The notes: generated by a model not told the origin, from the sequence alone. 64,000 nt of DNA from a gamma proteobacterium HTCC5015 (GCA_000155715.1 DS990600.1:69975-133974); one strand, 5' to 3'. Shown: positions 27,906 to 36,969, numbered from the stretch's first letter. A program made the numbers and translations.

Positions 27906-27942
27906 ATAACAAGGGAGTATTTGCTGGAATAAGCTCTGAAAC
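27906..27942 (+). repeat. decayed terminal CRISPR repeat
   Basis: The last 14 bases (ATAAGCTCTGAAAC) match the array repeat exactly and the middle matches in part, while the first 13 bases have mostly diverged. A 55-bp segment separates it from the first full repeat, longer than any spacer. It marks the old, trailing end of the array. Confidence 0.8.
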
Positions 27943-27997
27943 AGCCGAGACAGCATCCTGCGCCGTAGAAAGTCAAACGCATCCAGTAACGCTACAA

Positions 27998-29816
27998 GTT
28001 TCAGCTGTTGGTTTGTTGGGATAAGCTCTGAAACGTTGAAAACGATAAAAACTGGCGCAAAGCCGAAAGTTTCAGCTGTTGGTTTGTTGGGATAAGCTCT
28101 GAAACAGCGGCCATGCACAAAAGCGAACCTGAAACATAGTTTCAGCTGTTGGTTTGTTGGGATAAGCTCTGAAACTTGTAGGGAATGGTTTTCATACCCG
28201 CTCCTCCTGTTTCAGCTGTTGGTTTGTTGGGATAAGCTCTGAAACGACAGGCTCTCAAAGAAGGCAGCCATCGGCCCACCGTTTCAGCTGTTGGTTTGTT
28301 GGGATAAGCTCTGAAACACAATAAGACGCCAGAGTTGTAGCGGGTAGATCGTTTCAGCTGTTGGTTTGTTGGGATAAGCTCTGAAACTTAATGTCTTCTT
28401 TAGTAAATTCAACCATTATAGTTTCAGCTGTTGGTTTGTTGGGATAAGCTCTGAAACGTCATGAAATTGAAATCGATGAAGAAGAGTTGGGTGGTTTCAG
28501 CTGTTGGTTTGTTGGGATAAGCTCTGAAACCGCGAATGAAGGCGGCAACATTGGCGGGAGCGATAGTTTCAGCTGTTGGTTTGTTGGGATAAGCTCTGAA
28601 ACGATAACTTTACCCCCGTAGACGAAACAAAGACAAGTTTCAGCTGTTGGTTTGTTGGGATAAGCTCTGAAACAACTCCCCCAATGAGTAACACCGCGCT
28701 TGCCTCTGTTTCAGCTGTTGGTTTGTTGGGATAAGCTCTGAAACCAGTCGTGACTGGGCCGTCCCGTCCAATTTGGTAGTTTCAGCTGTTGGTTTGTTGG
28801 GATAAGCTCTGAAACGTACACAGGAATGTTCAAACCCCGTTCATACGCACGTTTCAGCTGTTGGTTTGTTGGGATAAGCTCTGAAACAAGTGGGCCACGG
28901 TGCTCTCGGCCACGGCTTCATCGTTTCAGCTGTTGGTTTGTTGGGATAAGCTCTGAAACGACCAAGACGAAAACGCCCACGGCCTCAACATCCGGTTTCA
29001 GCTGTTGGTTTGTTGGGATAAGCTCTGAAACTTAACGGCGACAGCGTAAACGCCGATCTCGGTCTGTTTCAGCTGTTGGTTTGTTGGGATAAGCTCTGAA
29101 ACGCTCTCTCAGTGATTCTTTGCTCGTTTCTGCTACGTTTCAGCTGTTGGTTTGTTGGGATAAGCTCTGAAACCGAGACGTTTACGTTCACCACGACGAA
29201 GCGTTTGGTTTCAGCTGTTGGTTTGTTGGGATAAGCTCTGAAACACGAGAAAAGAGATTTGGAAAAAGTACATAGACCTGTTTCAGCTGTTGGTTTGTTG
29301 GGATAAGCTCTGAAACCTCATCACCATGGGCGTCGATGTGCAAAAGCGCGTTTCAGCTGTTGGTTTGTTGGGATAAGCTCTGAAACGACGCAGCACCGGT
29401 TGAAATTGAAAACGACGATGAAGGTTTCAGCTGTTGGTTTGTTGGGATAAGCTCTGAAACCAGCCGCTTCACCGATCTCTCGGTGAAAATTGCAATGTTT
29501 CAGCTGTTGGTTTGTTGGGATAAGCTCTGAAACGGAAAAAATCCGGGTGTTCTGGGGTGTCGATACTTCGTTTCAGCTGTTGGTTTGTTGGGATAAGCTC
29601 TGAAACGGCCTTCGCGTCTGAGTTCGGCAACATCACGGGTTTCAGCTGTTGGTTTGTTGGGATAAGCTCTGAAACAGTTCGATGATGAATTAGGCCCAAG
29701 GGATGTTTGTTTCAGCTGTTGGTTTGTTGGGATAAGCTCTGAAACGCCATACGGCTCAGGGTGGCGTCGTGTGCTGTCTGTTTCAGCTGTTGGTTTGTTG
29801 GGATAAGCTCTGAAAC
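27998..29816 (+). CRISPR. type II CRISPR array, 26 full repeats and 25 spacers
   Basis: A 37-bp repeat starting GTTTCAGCTG and ending AAGCTCTGAAAC occurs 26 times without a mismatch that I can see. It starts at 27998, 28069, 28139, 28209 and so on to 29780. The 25 spacers run from 32 to 37 bp, most 33-35, and none is repeated. The two ends are complementary (GTTTCAG / CTGAAAC). I orient it on the plus strand because the repeat then starts GTTTCAG, as in the Francisella type II-B repeat, and because the tracrRNA with its terminator is on this strand. The decayed repeat at the left puts the spacer-acquiring end at the right, next to the tracrRNA and cas genes. Short frames inside the array are not genes. 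Confidence 0.99.
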
Positions 29817-29900
29817 GCCGTTGTTAACTGTTTAAATTTCAGTGGGTTAGCATCGGCTTTCAGGGCGCAATATTCGAATTGGTTAGGTGACGGCACTTTC
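29817..29900. promoter_or_regulatory. putative leader, acquisition end of the array
   Basis: This A+T-leaning stretch (starting GCCGTTGTTAACTGTTTAAA) directly follows the last intact repeat on the side away from the decayed one. By position it is the leader used for spacer integration. No known motif is recognised. Confidence 0.4.
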
Positions 29901-29929
29901 TTGCAATTCTTCGAACTGGGTGATAGCTT
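29901..29929 (+). promoter_or_regulatory. possible tracrRNA promoter
   Basis: TTGCAA (29901-29906) and TAGCTT (29924-29929) are 17 bp apart, which would start transcription just at or inside the anti-repeat. The -10 is weak, so the call is tentative. Confidence 0.35.
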
Positions 29930-29930
29930 C

Positions 29931-30022
29931 GTATTCAGAATGCATCCCAACATTCTATACACTGAAATCATAGAAAATCACGTTTGTGGCCCGACCAACT
30001 GCTTCGGCATGTCGGGTTTTTT
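29931..30022 (+). ncRNA. tracrRNA (anti-repeat plus terminator)
   Basis: Positions 29932-29968 match the reverse complement of the CRISPR repeat at 24 of 37 positions without gaps, including blocks TTCAGA, ATCCCAACA and CTGAAA; the mismatches fall in two internal blocks that would bulge. It is followed by an A-rich stretch and a terminator: CCCGAC (29990-29995), inner TGC-TTCG-GCA, GTCGGG (30011-30016), then six T's. Only the plus strand has the T run, so the RNA is read rightward, about 90 nt long, and ends a few bases before the convergent cas4 stop. In type II systems this RNA pairs with crRNA repeats for processing and Cas9 loading. The exact 5' end is not known. Confidence 0.82.
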
Positions 30023-30027
30023 CATTT

Positions 30028-30606
30028 CTAAACCCTGTCATTACAGTGGGCTAAGTATTCACATTGGGTACATTTATTTTTTTGGGCGTCGCTGTACGGT
30101 AAAAATGGAGATGAAAGCGCCTTTCTAACATCGCCTACTAAGTCCTGTAACTCTTTAAAACTATTTTCTTTTCTCTCCTGCTTGTATGTCTTCCCTTGGC
30201 TCCCACACAAAATAAACCCCCTATCAAAGCTTCCAATGCCCATCTCCTCTAAGGCAAAACCGTAGGCTATGAGCTGTTGCCGGGCGCCTCTTACAGGGGG
30301 CTTATCATTGAGTTTAAACTCTACTGGGCAGACCTCTCCTTTACCCGTCAGTACTAGATCAACAAAACCATGTAAACCTAAGCTAGGTAGCTGCACAGGT
30401 TTCTCAAAAGTCTTCGCATAATCGGCCACGCCAAGGCGCTCTAATTTTCTCTCCCTAGTGAGTGCTTTTTGCCTTAAATGGTAGTTCGCACCCTGCTTGA
30501 CCCAAATAGGTGTTGCTGTCGGCGTACCCGCCATCATATGCCAAGGGACACGTGGGCAAAAAAGATACTGTCGTATCCAGCTAATAGGAATGCTTTCAGA
30601 GTACAT
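30028..30606 (-). CDS. cas4: Cas4, RecB-like Fe-S exonuclease of type II-B
   Basis: Starting at the ATG at 30606, which overlaps the cas2 end by 11 bp, the product is 192 residues. It carries the four Cys of the Fe-S cluster: C17 (LFCPRVPWH) and C179, C182, C188 near the end. The PD-(D/E)xK nuclease residues appear as D83 (GFVDLVL), E96 and K98 (PVEFKL), and Q110 (ARQQLIAYG). Cas4 trims prespacers and checks the PAM during acquisition. Its presence with cas9 defines subtype II-B. The open frame extends upstream to 30648 but the later start fits Cas4 better. Confidence 0.93.
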   Translation of the reverse strand: MYSESIPISWIRQYLFCPRVPWHMMAGTPTATPIWVKQGANYHLRQKALTRERKLERLGVADYAKTFEKPVQLPSLGLHGFVDLVLTGKGEVCPVEFKLNDKPPVRGARQQLIAYGFALEEMGIGSFDRGFILCGSQGKTYKQERKENSFKELQDLVGDVRKALSSPFLPYSDAQKNKCTQCEYLAHCNDRV

Positions 30607-30889
30607 CGAATCTATTAGGCGACTTGAAAGGGGAGGTAGCATAGCCAAAAATAAAAGCAGCCTGTGCTTGCTTTTGGCTCATTGGAATCAAAAAGGCACG
30701 GTCTGTAGGTTCTAGCTCTCCATTGAGTAGCCTGTGTATTGATTTCTTTTCAGTCGCCAGCACACAACCCCAAAAGACGGACTTCTGAACTGGCTTTAGG
30801 CCAATATCTTTAAGCTTTTCAAACACCCTGCTCCTCGCTTTATTATCCTCAATGTCATAAGCCACTAAAACGTCTTGATAGAGCTTCAT
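30596..30889 (-). CDS. cas2: CRISPR-associated endoribonuclease-fold protein Cas2
   Basis: The ATG at 30889, one base after the cas1 stop and behind GGTGGT, gives 97 residues. The ferredoxin-like start MKLYQDVLVAYDIEDNKARS holds the conserved Asp (D12), followed by KLKDIGLKPVQKSVFWGCV. Cas2 dimers bridge two Cas1 dimers in the integration complex. Size and place in the operon are typical. Confidence 0.95.
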   Translation of the reverse strand: MKLYQDVLVAYDIEDNKARSRVFEKLKDIGLKPVQKSVFWGCVLATEKKSIHRLLNGELEPTDRAFLIPMSQKQAQAAFIFGYATSPFKSPNRFDVL

Positions 30890-30890
30890 A

Positions 30891-31884
30891 TCACCACCTA
30901 AAAAAGTAAGGCCTGTAGGATGTATCACCAGAAAAATTACCCGCTAAGCGATAAATTTGCCTCTGCATGATCGTTTCTAATGTGAGCTTACGACCACGAT
31001 AATGGTATTTTGTCGCCATGGTTTTATGGACGCCAGAAATAATCCTCCGTTTCAAAGACGGGTTGAATTTTTTGGCATTACTAAGAGCAGATCTGTTTTT
31101 AATCACGACTCTATCAACAACCCAGGCACGGTATTCCTCCATGAGGTCAAAGACCAACGAGGGCCTGCCATCCCGGTCTGCATGATAAACACCAGCATAT
31201 ACTTCCAAGCCCGCATTAATTAAGCAGTGCCAAACATAGGACTGGAGAATCGAGTACCCCAGATTAAGGCTAATATTGCCAAGATCGGCGCCCCCCCCTA
31301 CCTACCCTTCCCTGAAAAGAGCTAGGTAACAATTCAGCCTCCTTGAGAGCCTCCCAATAACATCTGGCAGCTTGGCCCTCAATTCCCATTAAGGGATTAC
31401 GCCAGCCATCCAAAGCTAACGGGCTGTAAGTTTTAGCGCGTACTGCATACTGCTCTAGTAGTTCAGCGTTGGCATGGAGTATAGGCAAATTACTATTGCG
31501 TAGTGACTTTGAAAAATACTTAAGAACCGCACGTTGATTTCTTAGCTTCCCGTGCACTATTTTTGCAGACACAGCTCTCGCTTCGCTCGAGCGAATGAAA
31601 CGAAATTGTGACTCCCTTACAGAGCAGACTGCATGCTGGTTAGCGTGACTTATGCAAGCGAGGGGCCGTCCGCGAAAATCCAAAAAAAATATTTTCACTC
31701 CCCGAGCAGAGCAGGCAAGAATTAAATTAGAGGAAAGGGAAACACCCTCTTTTGCCACCGTCAGTGTCTTAATCCTGCTCAAGGGGTACTCCGCTATAAG
31801 AGTGCCCGATTCTTGAACAGTTAATCTTTCGCTTTTAATTCCAAGAAACTGGCCGTATCCACTGATGGTTATGTGCCTTAGCAT
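30891..31884 (-). pseudogene. cas1: Cas1 integrase, interrupted by a +1 frameshift in a G8 run
   Basis: Two frames together make one Cas1. The first part (31884 to about 31298) has the fold start MLRHITISGYGQFLGIKSER and the catalytic Glu in GIEGQAARCYW (E169). The second part (down to 30891) has LGYSILQSYVWHCLINAGLE and the remaining metal ligands in YHADRDGRPSLVFDLMEEYR. The frame changes at eight C's on the plus strand (31291-31298). Removing one base joins them into a protein of about 330 residues, a normal Cas1 length. As written, translation stops soon after the run and loses His and the second acidic residue. It could be a true mutation, a variable tract, or a sequencing error. Start lies 2 bp after the cas9 stop. 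Confidence 0.9.
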
Positions 31885-31886
31885 AG

Positions 31887-34800
31887 TTAAGCTCTCCGCA
31901 AGCTATATGCTTTCTTGACCTCTGCGTTAGCGCCGTTGGCAATATATTCAAAAGTTATTTTTTGCCCTGTTTCCAGTAAGAACAAGTTTGAACGGGGCGG
32001 AATGAGCAAACTGGGTATCTCTCGATTCCAGTCAAAGGTTTTATTGACGGTATCTAAGTCTTGGATTCCATTTACACGTAAAGCCGATTTGAAGTGTCTT
32101 TCAAATTGGTCCTCATCAACCGTAAAGCGAATATAGAACCTATTCTGAGAGCCTGGAGCTAGCTCAAGAGATGAAACAAATTGTTTTAAATCGGAGTCGG
32201 ATATATCAATTTTTCTCCACTCATCGAAGTAAACAATTTCATTCTTATCAAGATGAACTAACTCACTACTAATGGGAGTAACCGATTTACTTTCTGCAAT
32301 TTGTGGAACCAGCGCTGGAGATTTAAAGTCTACGTTATCCCCTTCTTTTTTAAATCCAACGGCACTGTAGCCATCAATGGCTAATAACTGATAGTTATAG
32401 CCATTTGGTGTTTTTCTCTTCACACGAAATCCACCAGAGACACTATCTACAACTGGAAGAGAGAAATCTTTCCTTACTTTCCGGTGCGCTTGGTTGGGGA
32501 TATTTCTTGGGAAATGTTTGCGGTAAACCTTCTCCCAAATTTCCTGTGGTGGCATCTTTGTTCCCCAGTAGGTCTCAAGCAGTGGCTCGTCAAGCAGGTT
32601 TTCCCAAGCAGATTTTGCGGGAATCCCAATGGTTCCGGAAAACCCACACTTCTCCTTTCTTTTTCCTATCTCATTAACTGTCACCGTTAGCTTTAAGCTC
32701 TTACGGATAGCGTCGAGCGTTTTCATCTTTTTGCCTGAGTCATCAGAAAACTTAGCACGCAGTTCTGTTTTTCTCTGCGTGAAATGAATAGAGTTTAGCA
32801 GCTCAGCAGCAATGTCCTTTTCGCCCACCTTTTCTTGCAAGTAGTCGAAAGCTTTGACCTTATCGATAGACATATACAAGTACCGTCCATCAATTCGCTC
32901 CTGCCAGTCAGAAAGGGACTGGGCTCCCACCTCTTCACCTTTAAACAAAAGAAATGGAGAGAGGCTTTCAAACACAACGTCAGCGCCCTTTGCCTTTAGC
33001 GAATTATCTATGTCATAGCCAGCCATCAGCCCATTTTCATCTATAAGAATGGGCAAAAATCTCTCAGCGTAAATACCATCTTTAAACAAAGATGTGCTCC
33101 CAATATTATATCGGCGATATTTGGGTCGCCGATCGAGCGCATCAACCTTAATCAAGTCTGGAATAAGAGCGCTTCGCCAACCAGTCTTTTCAAAACTGGT
33201 GGAAGAAATTGTTTTCAACCTACTGGCCGTGTGCGGCTGCTCTAGTGCCTCGAGAAATGTACACACGGCGTCTACAACATGGCTAGCGGCAGGCTGCGGG
33301 TCTTTCTTAGCCCAAATGGGTTCAGCGCTGGCTAGCATTTTCCGCTGTTTACTCACTGACCATGGGTCAATTTGGTGGGCGCTCAGGGTGTAATCACGAC
33401 CTTGTTTATCTAGATGTTCCGCAAGTAAAGAGGCAATTTTTTTTGCAAGCCAAGCCTGCGTTCCATTGACTCTTGTAATATTTTTTACTGCGAGAAGGCT
33501 AGTCACTTCACTTTTCAGTTCGGGAACAAAAAGAGCATGGCGGAATGCTTTCTGGTCTTCTCTGGAGAGCTCACTAAATGACCGTAGTTTTTCTCCCCCC
33601 TCGGTAAACCGTTGAATAGTGGTTTTAATTTTCTTCTTAATCAGGTTGACATCCGATGTAGAAAATTGTTTTTTCAAATACTTATCGTTCAACTGCTCTA
33701 TAACGTAAACCCTGTTTCCTTTATCGTGATTCCCTTTTGATGAACAGTAAATTAGGTTGGCCTCGGAATTAAAAACTGTTTTTTTTGTTCTTCCTGTCAG
33801 GCTTCTTGGAATGATATGGTCAATTTCACCGCTGCCACCTAGAGGTGCTCCCGTATAAGGACATATGCCTTCTGAGGATGTTTTTATTCGCTCAGTTTTA
33901 CTTACCCATCCTGCTTTACTTTTTTCACCCAATTCTTTTGCTTTTTTGGCTTTTGCGGACCCCCTTCCCCTTTTAATCTCTTCTAATTCAGCGGTAAAGC
34001 TAAATTGATTGCTTTCAATAATGATGGGGATATCAATAGAAAACTCTTTTGGCACATCATTAATTTGCGCGATCTTATGCTGGGCTATTTTCCGAGCAAT
34101 GTGTTCAATAATTGACGCCATCTGCCCATCAAATGGCCGGGTAGAGTCGGCAGAAAGTCGAGTGCACATCGCTGATTTTAACGGTACTTTTCTTTCGCCA
34201 TGTATTTCAGATAAGAGTTGATTAGTAAGTAGTGATTCAACTTTTTCTTCCTGCATTCTCCAGATATTTTCGTATGTGCAGGCTCTACACGTTTTGTTAA
34301 ACCCTGCGACATCACCTTCTATGATATTGAAAATTTGCGCTAAACTATGCGGCGAGGCGAAGCGGCTCACTTCATCAGGCTCAATATTTAGCGCTTCCCC
34401 TATTTTCGAAGCAATCAGCCCAGAATTCTTATAAAGCAGAGCCAAAGGCTTATCATCAAGTTTTTTTCCAGCCTCAAGCTTATGTAACTGTTGAAGGCCA
34501 TATTCCTTTAAATAGACGCCGTATGTCTTTTGCACTTGTGAGGCGAGCCTACACCAACCCCTAACATTCCTTCGTTCTATCTTAGGTGTGCCACTCTTCC
34601 AAAACTCTTCTATAAAGCTAGATTGCTCATCATCTGATAGATTTTTTCCTAAAACTGCACTCAGTAATGTTGATTTTAATTTTTCTTTTCTGGGGGGTGT
34701 TTTGCCACACTTAAAAAACAGTTTATTTTCCGTTTCAAACCATAGCCCCTCCCTAGCTTCCTTGGTTTCATCCACTATGTTTTTTACGAGCAGTAGAAAT

Positions 34801-36080
34801 TCATCAACTTCTGACCCAAGGGAAAGCTTTAATCGCTTATAACCCGCTAGATCGTTTCGTTTCTCTGCGTCAGTGATGGATATTAAAAGCCTAAGCTGGT
34901 AAGGGTCGATCGATCGGCTTCTTTCGACAATACGGTGAAGCGCATTAGCCAAAGTTACATTTTCATTTAAATAGGCATTATCGTTCTGTTTTACTAGCTG
35001 CCCTACCCACTCTTTCCACTTTGGGTAATGCATAGTTAGTTTTTCATCTGACAACAAAACAGACTGGCACTTAGGGGGTCTTCTATTATTTTGATCTTCG
35101 TATGGTGGAATTGTCAGGTCCGCACTTAGACTTTTAAGCGTTTTTAGCAGAGGGGCACCTTTTGTTTTTAATATTATATTTTTCTTTTCAGCCTCATCTG
35201 TCCCTCCCTTTGTGTGCCAGCCTTGAACCCACTGGTAGAAATATTTCTCTAGTCGCTTCTCATCCCAGTAACTAACTCCAGACATATTTGGGTCATTGAA
35301 GTACTTTCTTAATAGTCGTAGTTGAAAGTTACTTAAATGCCCAACCAAATTATAAAAGCCATCAATTTCCTTTGAGCTAATTTGCTTCTCTAACTCTTCG
35401 TTGCTCTTAATATCCTCCTTAATGTTCGCAAGATACTCGCTTCTAGACTTGTGCCCATCGACTGTGCTTTTTAAAACATTTTCTGATGCTATAAGGATAT
35501 TACCCCAGGCTTCTGACAGCTCCTTTTTTTCATCTTTATATTTTCCGTCAAGCGCGGTATCAAGTAGTTTTTTAAACTCATTTTTATTAGAGGGTATTTT
35601 ACCCTCGGCTCTAAATCTCACTAATTTGTTTTTGTCCGATAATAACTTAGCCAATTGCTCTAAAAGCGGAGCACTTGAATTAAAATAATCGGGCATCATC
35701 TCGCTGAAAGGTAGTGGACTCACATTCATTGACTCTTCATCTACTTCTTCGCTGATATATGTGTAACCGCGACGATTCAATAGTCCATTGATGAATTTTA
35801 ATAGTGGCTCTGTGACTTCTTCTCGTTTGATGCCGTATTCACTATCAAGTATTAACCAAAGTAGCCTCTTGGCCATTTTCCGTCTTTTATAGCCTCTAAC
35901 CTGGTGCCGTTTACCCCGTCGTCCTTCTTGTGACCAAGTAACATTACCTCTGTCATCAACCAAAAGCCCCTTTGCTACCTCTTGCGTGCAGTCTGCTCCC
36001 TCAAGATATTGGTAAAGAGCCACCCCAGTAAACTTGGCACCGAGGTCAATTGCAATTGGTGAGATATAGTTTTTTGTCAT
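31887..36080 (-). CDS. cas9: Cas9, RNA-guided DNA endonuclease, type II-B
   Basis: The 1,397-residue protein has all catalytic parts. RuvC-I: IAIDLGAKFTGVALY with D12. Arg-rich bridge helix: about residues 53-78 (GRRGKRHQVRGYKRRKMAKR). RuvC-II: FSIDIPIIIES with E689. HNH: GEIDHIIPRSLTG with H755, then N775 and N784. RuvC-III: ASHVVDAVCTFLE with H934 and D937. The long helical lobe (about 80-650) contains a CRAC pair (C598, C601). The C-terminal 350 residues would form WED and PAM-interacting parts. It is shorter than the Francisella enzyme (1,629) but in the usual range of other II-B proteins. It leads the operon cas9-cas1-cas2-cas4. The DNA is clearly richer in A+T than the flanking nqr and fad genes, which suggests transfer. 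Confidence 0.98.
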   Translation of the reverse strand: MTKNYISPIAIDLGAKFTGVALYQYLEGADCTQEVAKGLLVDDRGNVTWSQEGRRGKRHQVRGYKRRKMAKRLLWLILDSEYGIKREEVTEPLLKFINGLLNRRGYTYISEEVDEESMNVSPLPFSEMMPDYFNSSAPLLEQLAKLLSDKNKLVRFRAEGKIPSNKNEFKKLLDTALDGKYKDEKKELSEAWGNILIASENVLKSTVDGHKSRSEYLANIKEDIKSNEELEKQISSKEIDGFYNLVGHLSNFQLRLLRKYFNDPNMSGVSYWDEKRLEKYFYQWVQGWHTKGGTDEAEKKNIILKTKGAPLLKTLKSLSADLTIPPYEDQNNRRPPKCQSVLLSDEKLTMHYPKWKEWVGQLVKQNDNAYLNENVTLANALHRIVERSRSIDPYQLRLLISITDAEKRNDLAGYKRLKLSLGSEVDEFLLLVKNIVDETKEAREGLWFETENKLFFKCGKTPPRKEKLKSTLLSAVLGKNLSDDEQSSFIEEFWKSGTPKIERRNVRGWCRLASQVQKTYGVYLKEYGLQQLHKLEAGKKLDDKPLALLYKNSGLIASKIGEALNIEPDEVSRFASPHSLAQIFNIIEGDVAGFNKTCRACTYENIWRMQEEKVESLLTNQLLSEIHGERKVPLKSAMCTRLSADSTRPFDGQMASIIEHIARKIAQHKIAQINDVPKEFSIDIPIIIESNQFSFTAELEEIKRGRGSAKAKKAKELGEKSKAGWVSKTERIKTSSEGICPYTGAPLGGSGEIDHIIPRSLTGRTKKTVFNSEANLIYCSSKGNHDKGNRVYVIEQLNDKYLKKQFSTSDVNLIKKKIKTTIQRFTEGGEKLRSFSELSREDQKAFRHALFVPELKSEVTSLLAVKNITRVNGTQAWLAKKIASLLAEHLDKQGRDYTLSAHQIDPWSVSKQRKMLASAEPIWAKKDPQPAASHVVDAVCTFLEALEQPHTASRLKTISSTSFEKTGWRSALIPDLIKVDALDRRPKYRRYNIGSTSLFKDGIYAERFLPILIDENGLMAGYDIDNSLKAKGADVVFESLSPFLLFKGEEVGAQSLSDWQERIDGRYLYMSIDKVKAFDYLQEKVGEKDIAAELLNSIHFTQRKTELRAKFSDDSGKKMKTLDAIRKSLKLTVTVNEIGKRKEKCGFSGTIGIPAKSAWENLLDEPLLETYWGTKMPPQEIWEKVYRKHFPRNIPNQAHRKVRKDFSLPVVDSVSGGFRVKRKTPNGYNYQLLAIDGYSAVGFKKEGDNVDFKSPALVPQIAESKSVTPISSELVHLDKNEIVYFDEWRKIDISDSDLKQFVSSLELAPGSQNRFYIRFTVDEDQFERHFKSALRVNGIQDLDTVNKTFDWNREIPSLLIPPRSNLFLLETGQKITFEYIANGANAEVKKAYSLRRA

Positions 36081-36487
36081 GGTTACCCTCTATTATTTAG
36101 CTTTCCCTATTCAAGCGCAGCTATACGACAGGTTATGTCGTGTAAGTTTAATTATTCACTGCACAACTTACTCTTTCTTTACCACCTTTCCAAGAGTCTC
36201 TACAGACTGTGGATTCACTGCTTAAGTTAGCCAGGCGCAATGAATAAAAGTTGTGGTTAAATGGGGCCTTCCCAACTGTCTATCTTGCGATTCCCTCACG
36301 CGCTATTCGGCATTTCTCCCTATCGTCATCGAGCGGTTTCTGTAGGGATACGCCACCGTGAAAGCATGCCAGCTCAATCTTAGACAATTAATCGTTATTC
36401 TCATCCGTTTCTATTTTCTTATTTTTTTGGGATTGTCGGACTGAAGTCCGACCCACGTCTGAGCATGGATTGGTTGTTGTTTATGTT
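36081..36487. other. intergenic region upstream of cas9
   Basis: No gene is seen in these 407 bp. GAGGG lies 5 bp upstream of the cas9 ATG. A hairpin-forming inverted repeat ACGACA-GGTTA-TGTCGT lies at 36125-36141 and could be an operator or leader structure for the cas operon. A family A REP unit sits at 36435-36457 (GTCGGACTGAAGTCCGACCC). No second anti-repeat is visible here. Confidence 0.5.
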
Positions 36488-36718
36488 CTATTTTGTTGGG
36501 GTTCTGAGTAGAAAAAAGCAACCAACGCTGGTGGCGATTGTTCCAGCCATGTATCGGATGTAGACATTATTATTTGAGCGTTGTGCGAACCATTGGAAGA
36601 GTTCATTTCCCACACTTTGTTGGGCTTCGTAGCCCCAGTAAATAAAGGCGAGCCCAAGGATGACAAGGCAGCTTCCCGCGATACGTTGTAGATGTATTGG
36701 CTTCATTTTTTTGAGCAT
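36488..36718 (-). CDS. small membrane protein, DUF3185-like
   Basis: The 76-residue product has two hydrophobic segments (IAGSCLVILGLAFIYWGYEA and AGTIATSVGCFFLL) with a short polar stretch between, the layout of DUF3185 proteins. The ATG at 36706 is an alternative start. It is downstream of nqrF beyond a terminator and is probably independent. Function unknown. Confidence 0.65.
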   Translation of the reverse strand: MLKKMKPIHLQRIAGSCLVILGLAFIYWGYEAQQSVGNELFQWFAQRSNNNVYIRYMAGTIATSVGCFFLLRTPTK

Positions 36719-36817
36719 GGTTTGTTTAGGTTGATAGTGGCATTGCCTTTGTTGCTTGGCAATGTTGTTGCGTTTTGTTGATGGGGTTGTGTGTGTTTTT
36801 GGTGGCCGTTTGGTTGG

Positions 36818-36890
36818 TTCGCCTGCAGGGCAGGCTCCTACGGTGTGGTGGGTGTTGGGTTCGCCTGTGGGGTCGGCTCCTGCGGGCGTG
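36818..36890. repeat. diverged family B REP units
   Basis: GTTCGCCTGCAGGGCAGGCT and a second, more diverged copy (GTTCGCCTGTGGGGTCGGCT) lie in the 259 bp between the DUF3185 gene and nqrF. No gene is seen. Confidence 0.6.
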
Positions 36891-36943
36891 ATGGGTGTTG
36901 GTGCGCCTGAGGAGGTGGGACATTGGTTTGTTTTTTTAGATAG

Positions 36944-36969
36944 AAAAAACCCCGGCTGGGCCGGGGTTT
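36944..36969 (-). terminator. rho-independent terminator of the nqr operon
   Basis: On the minus strand AACCCCGGC and GCCGGGGTT pair around a 3-nt loop and are followed by six T's, just past the nqrF stop. Confidence 0.92.

Noticed and set aside
28826-29035. 69-residue frame with a repeated SCWFVGISSET segment, and a similar one at 29469-29699
   Set aside because: It is the CRISPR repeat read through in one frame; not a protein repeat family.
30891-31208. Separate 105-residue gene between cas1 and cas2
   Set aside because: It is the C-terminal part of Cas1 in a shifted frame, with catalytic residues; not a new cas gene.
36081-36480. A second anti-repeat or scaRNA upstream of cas9
   Set aside because: Searched by eye for blocks of the repeat or its complement; nothing longer than chance was found.
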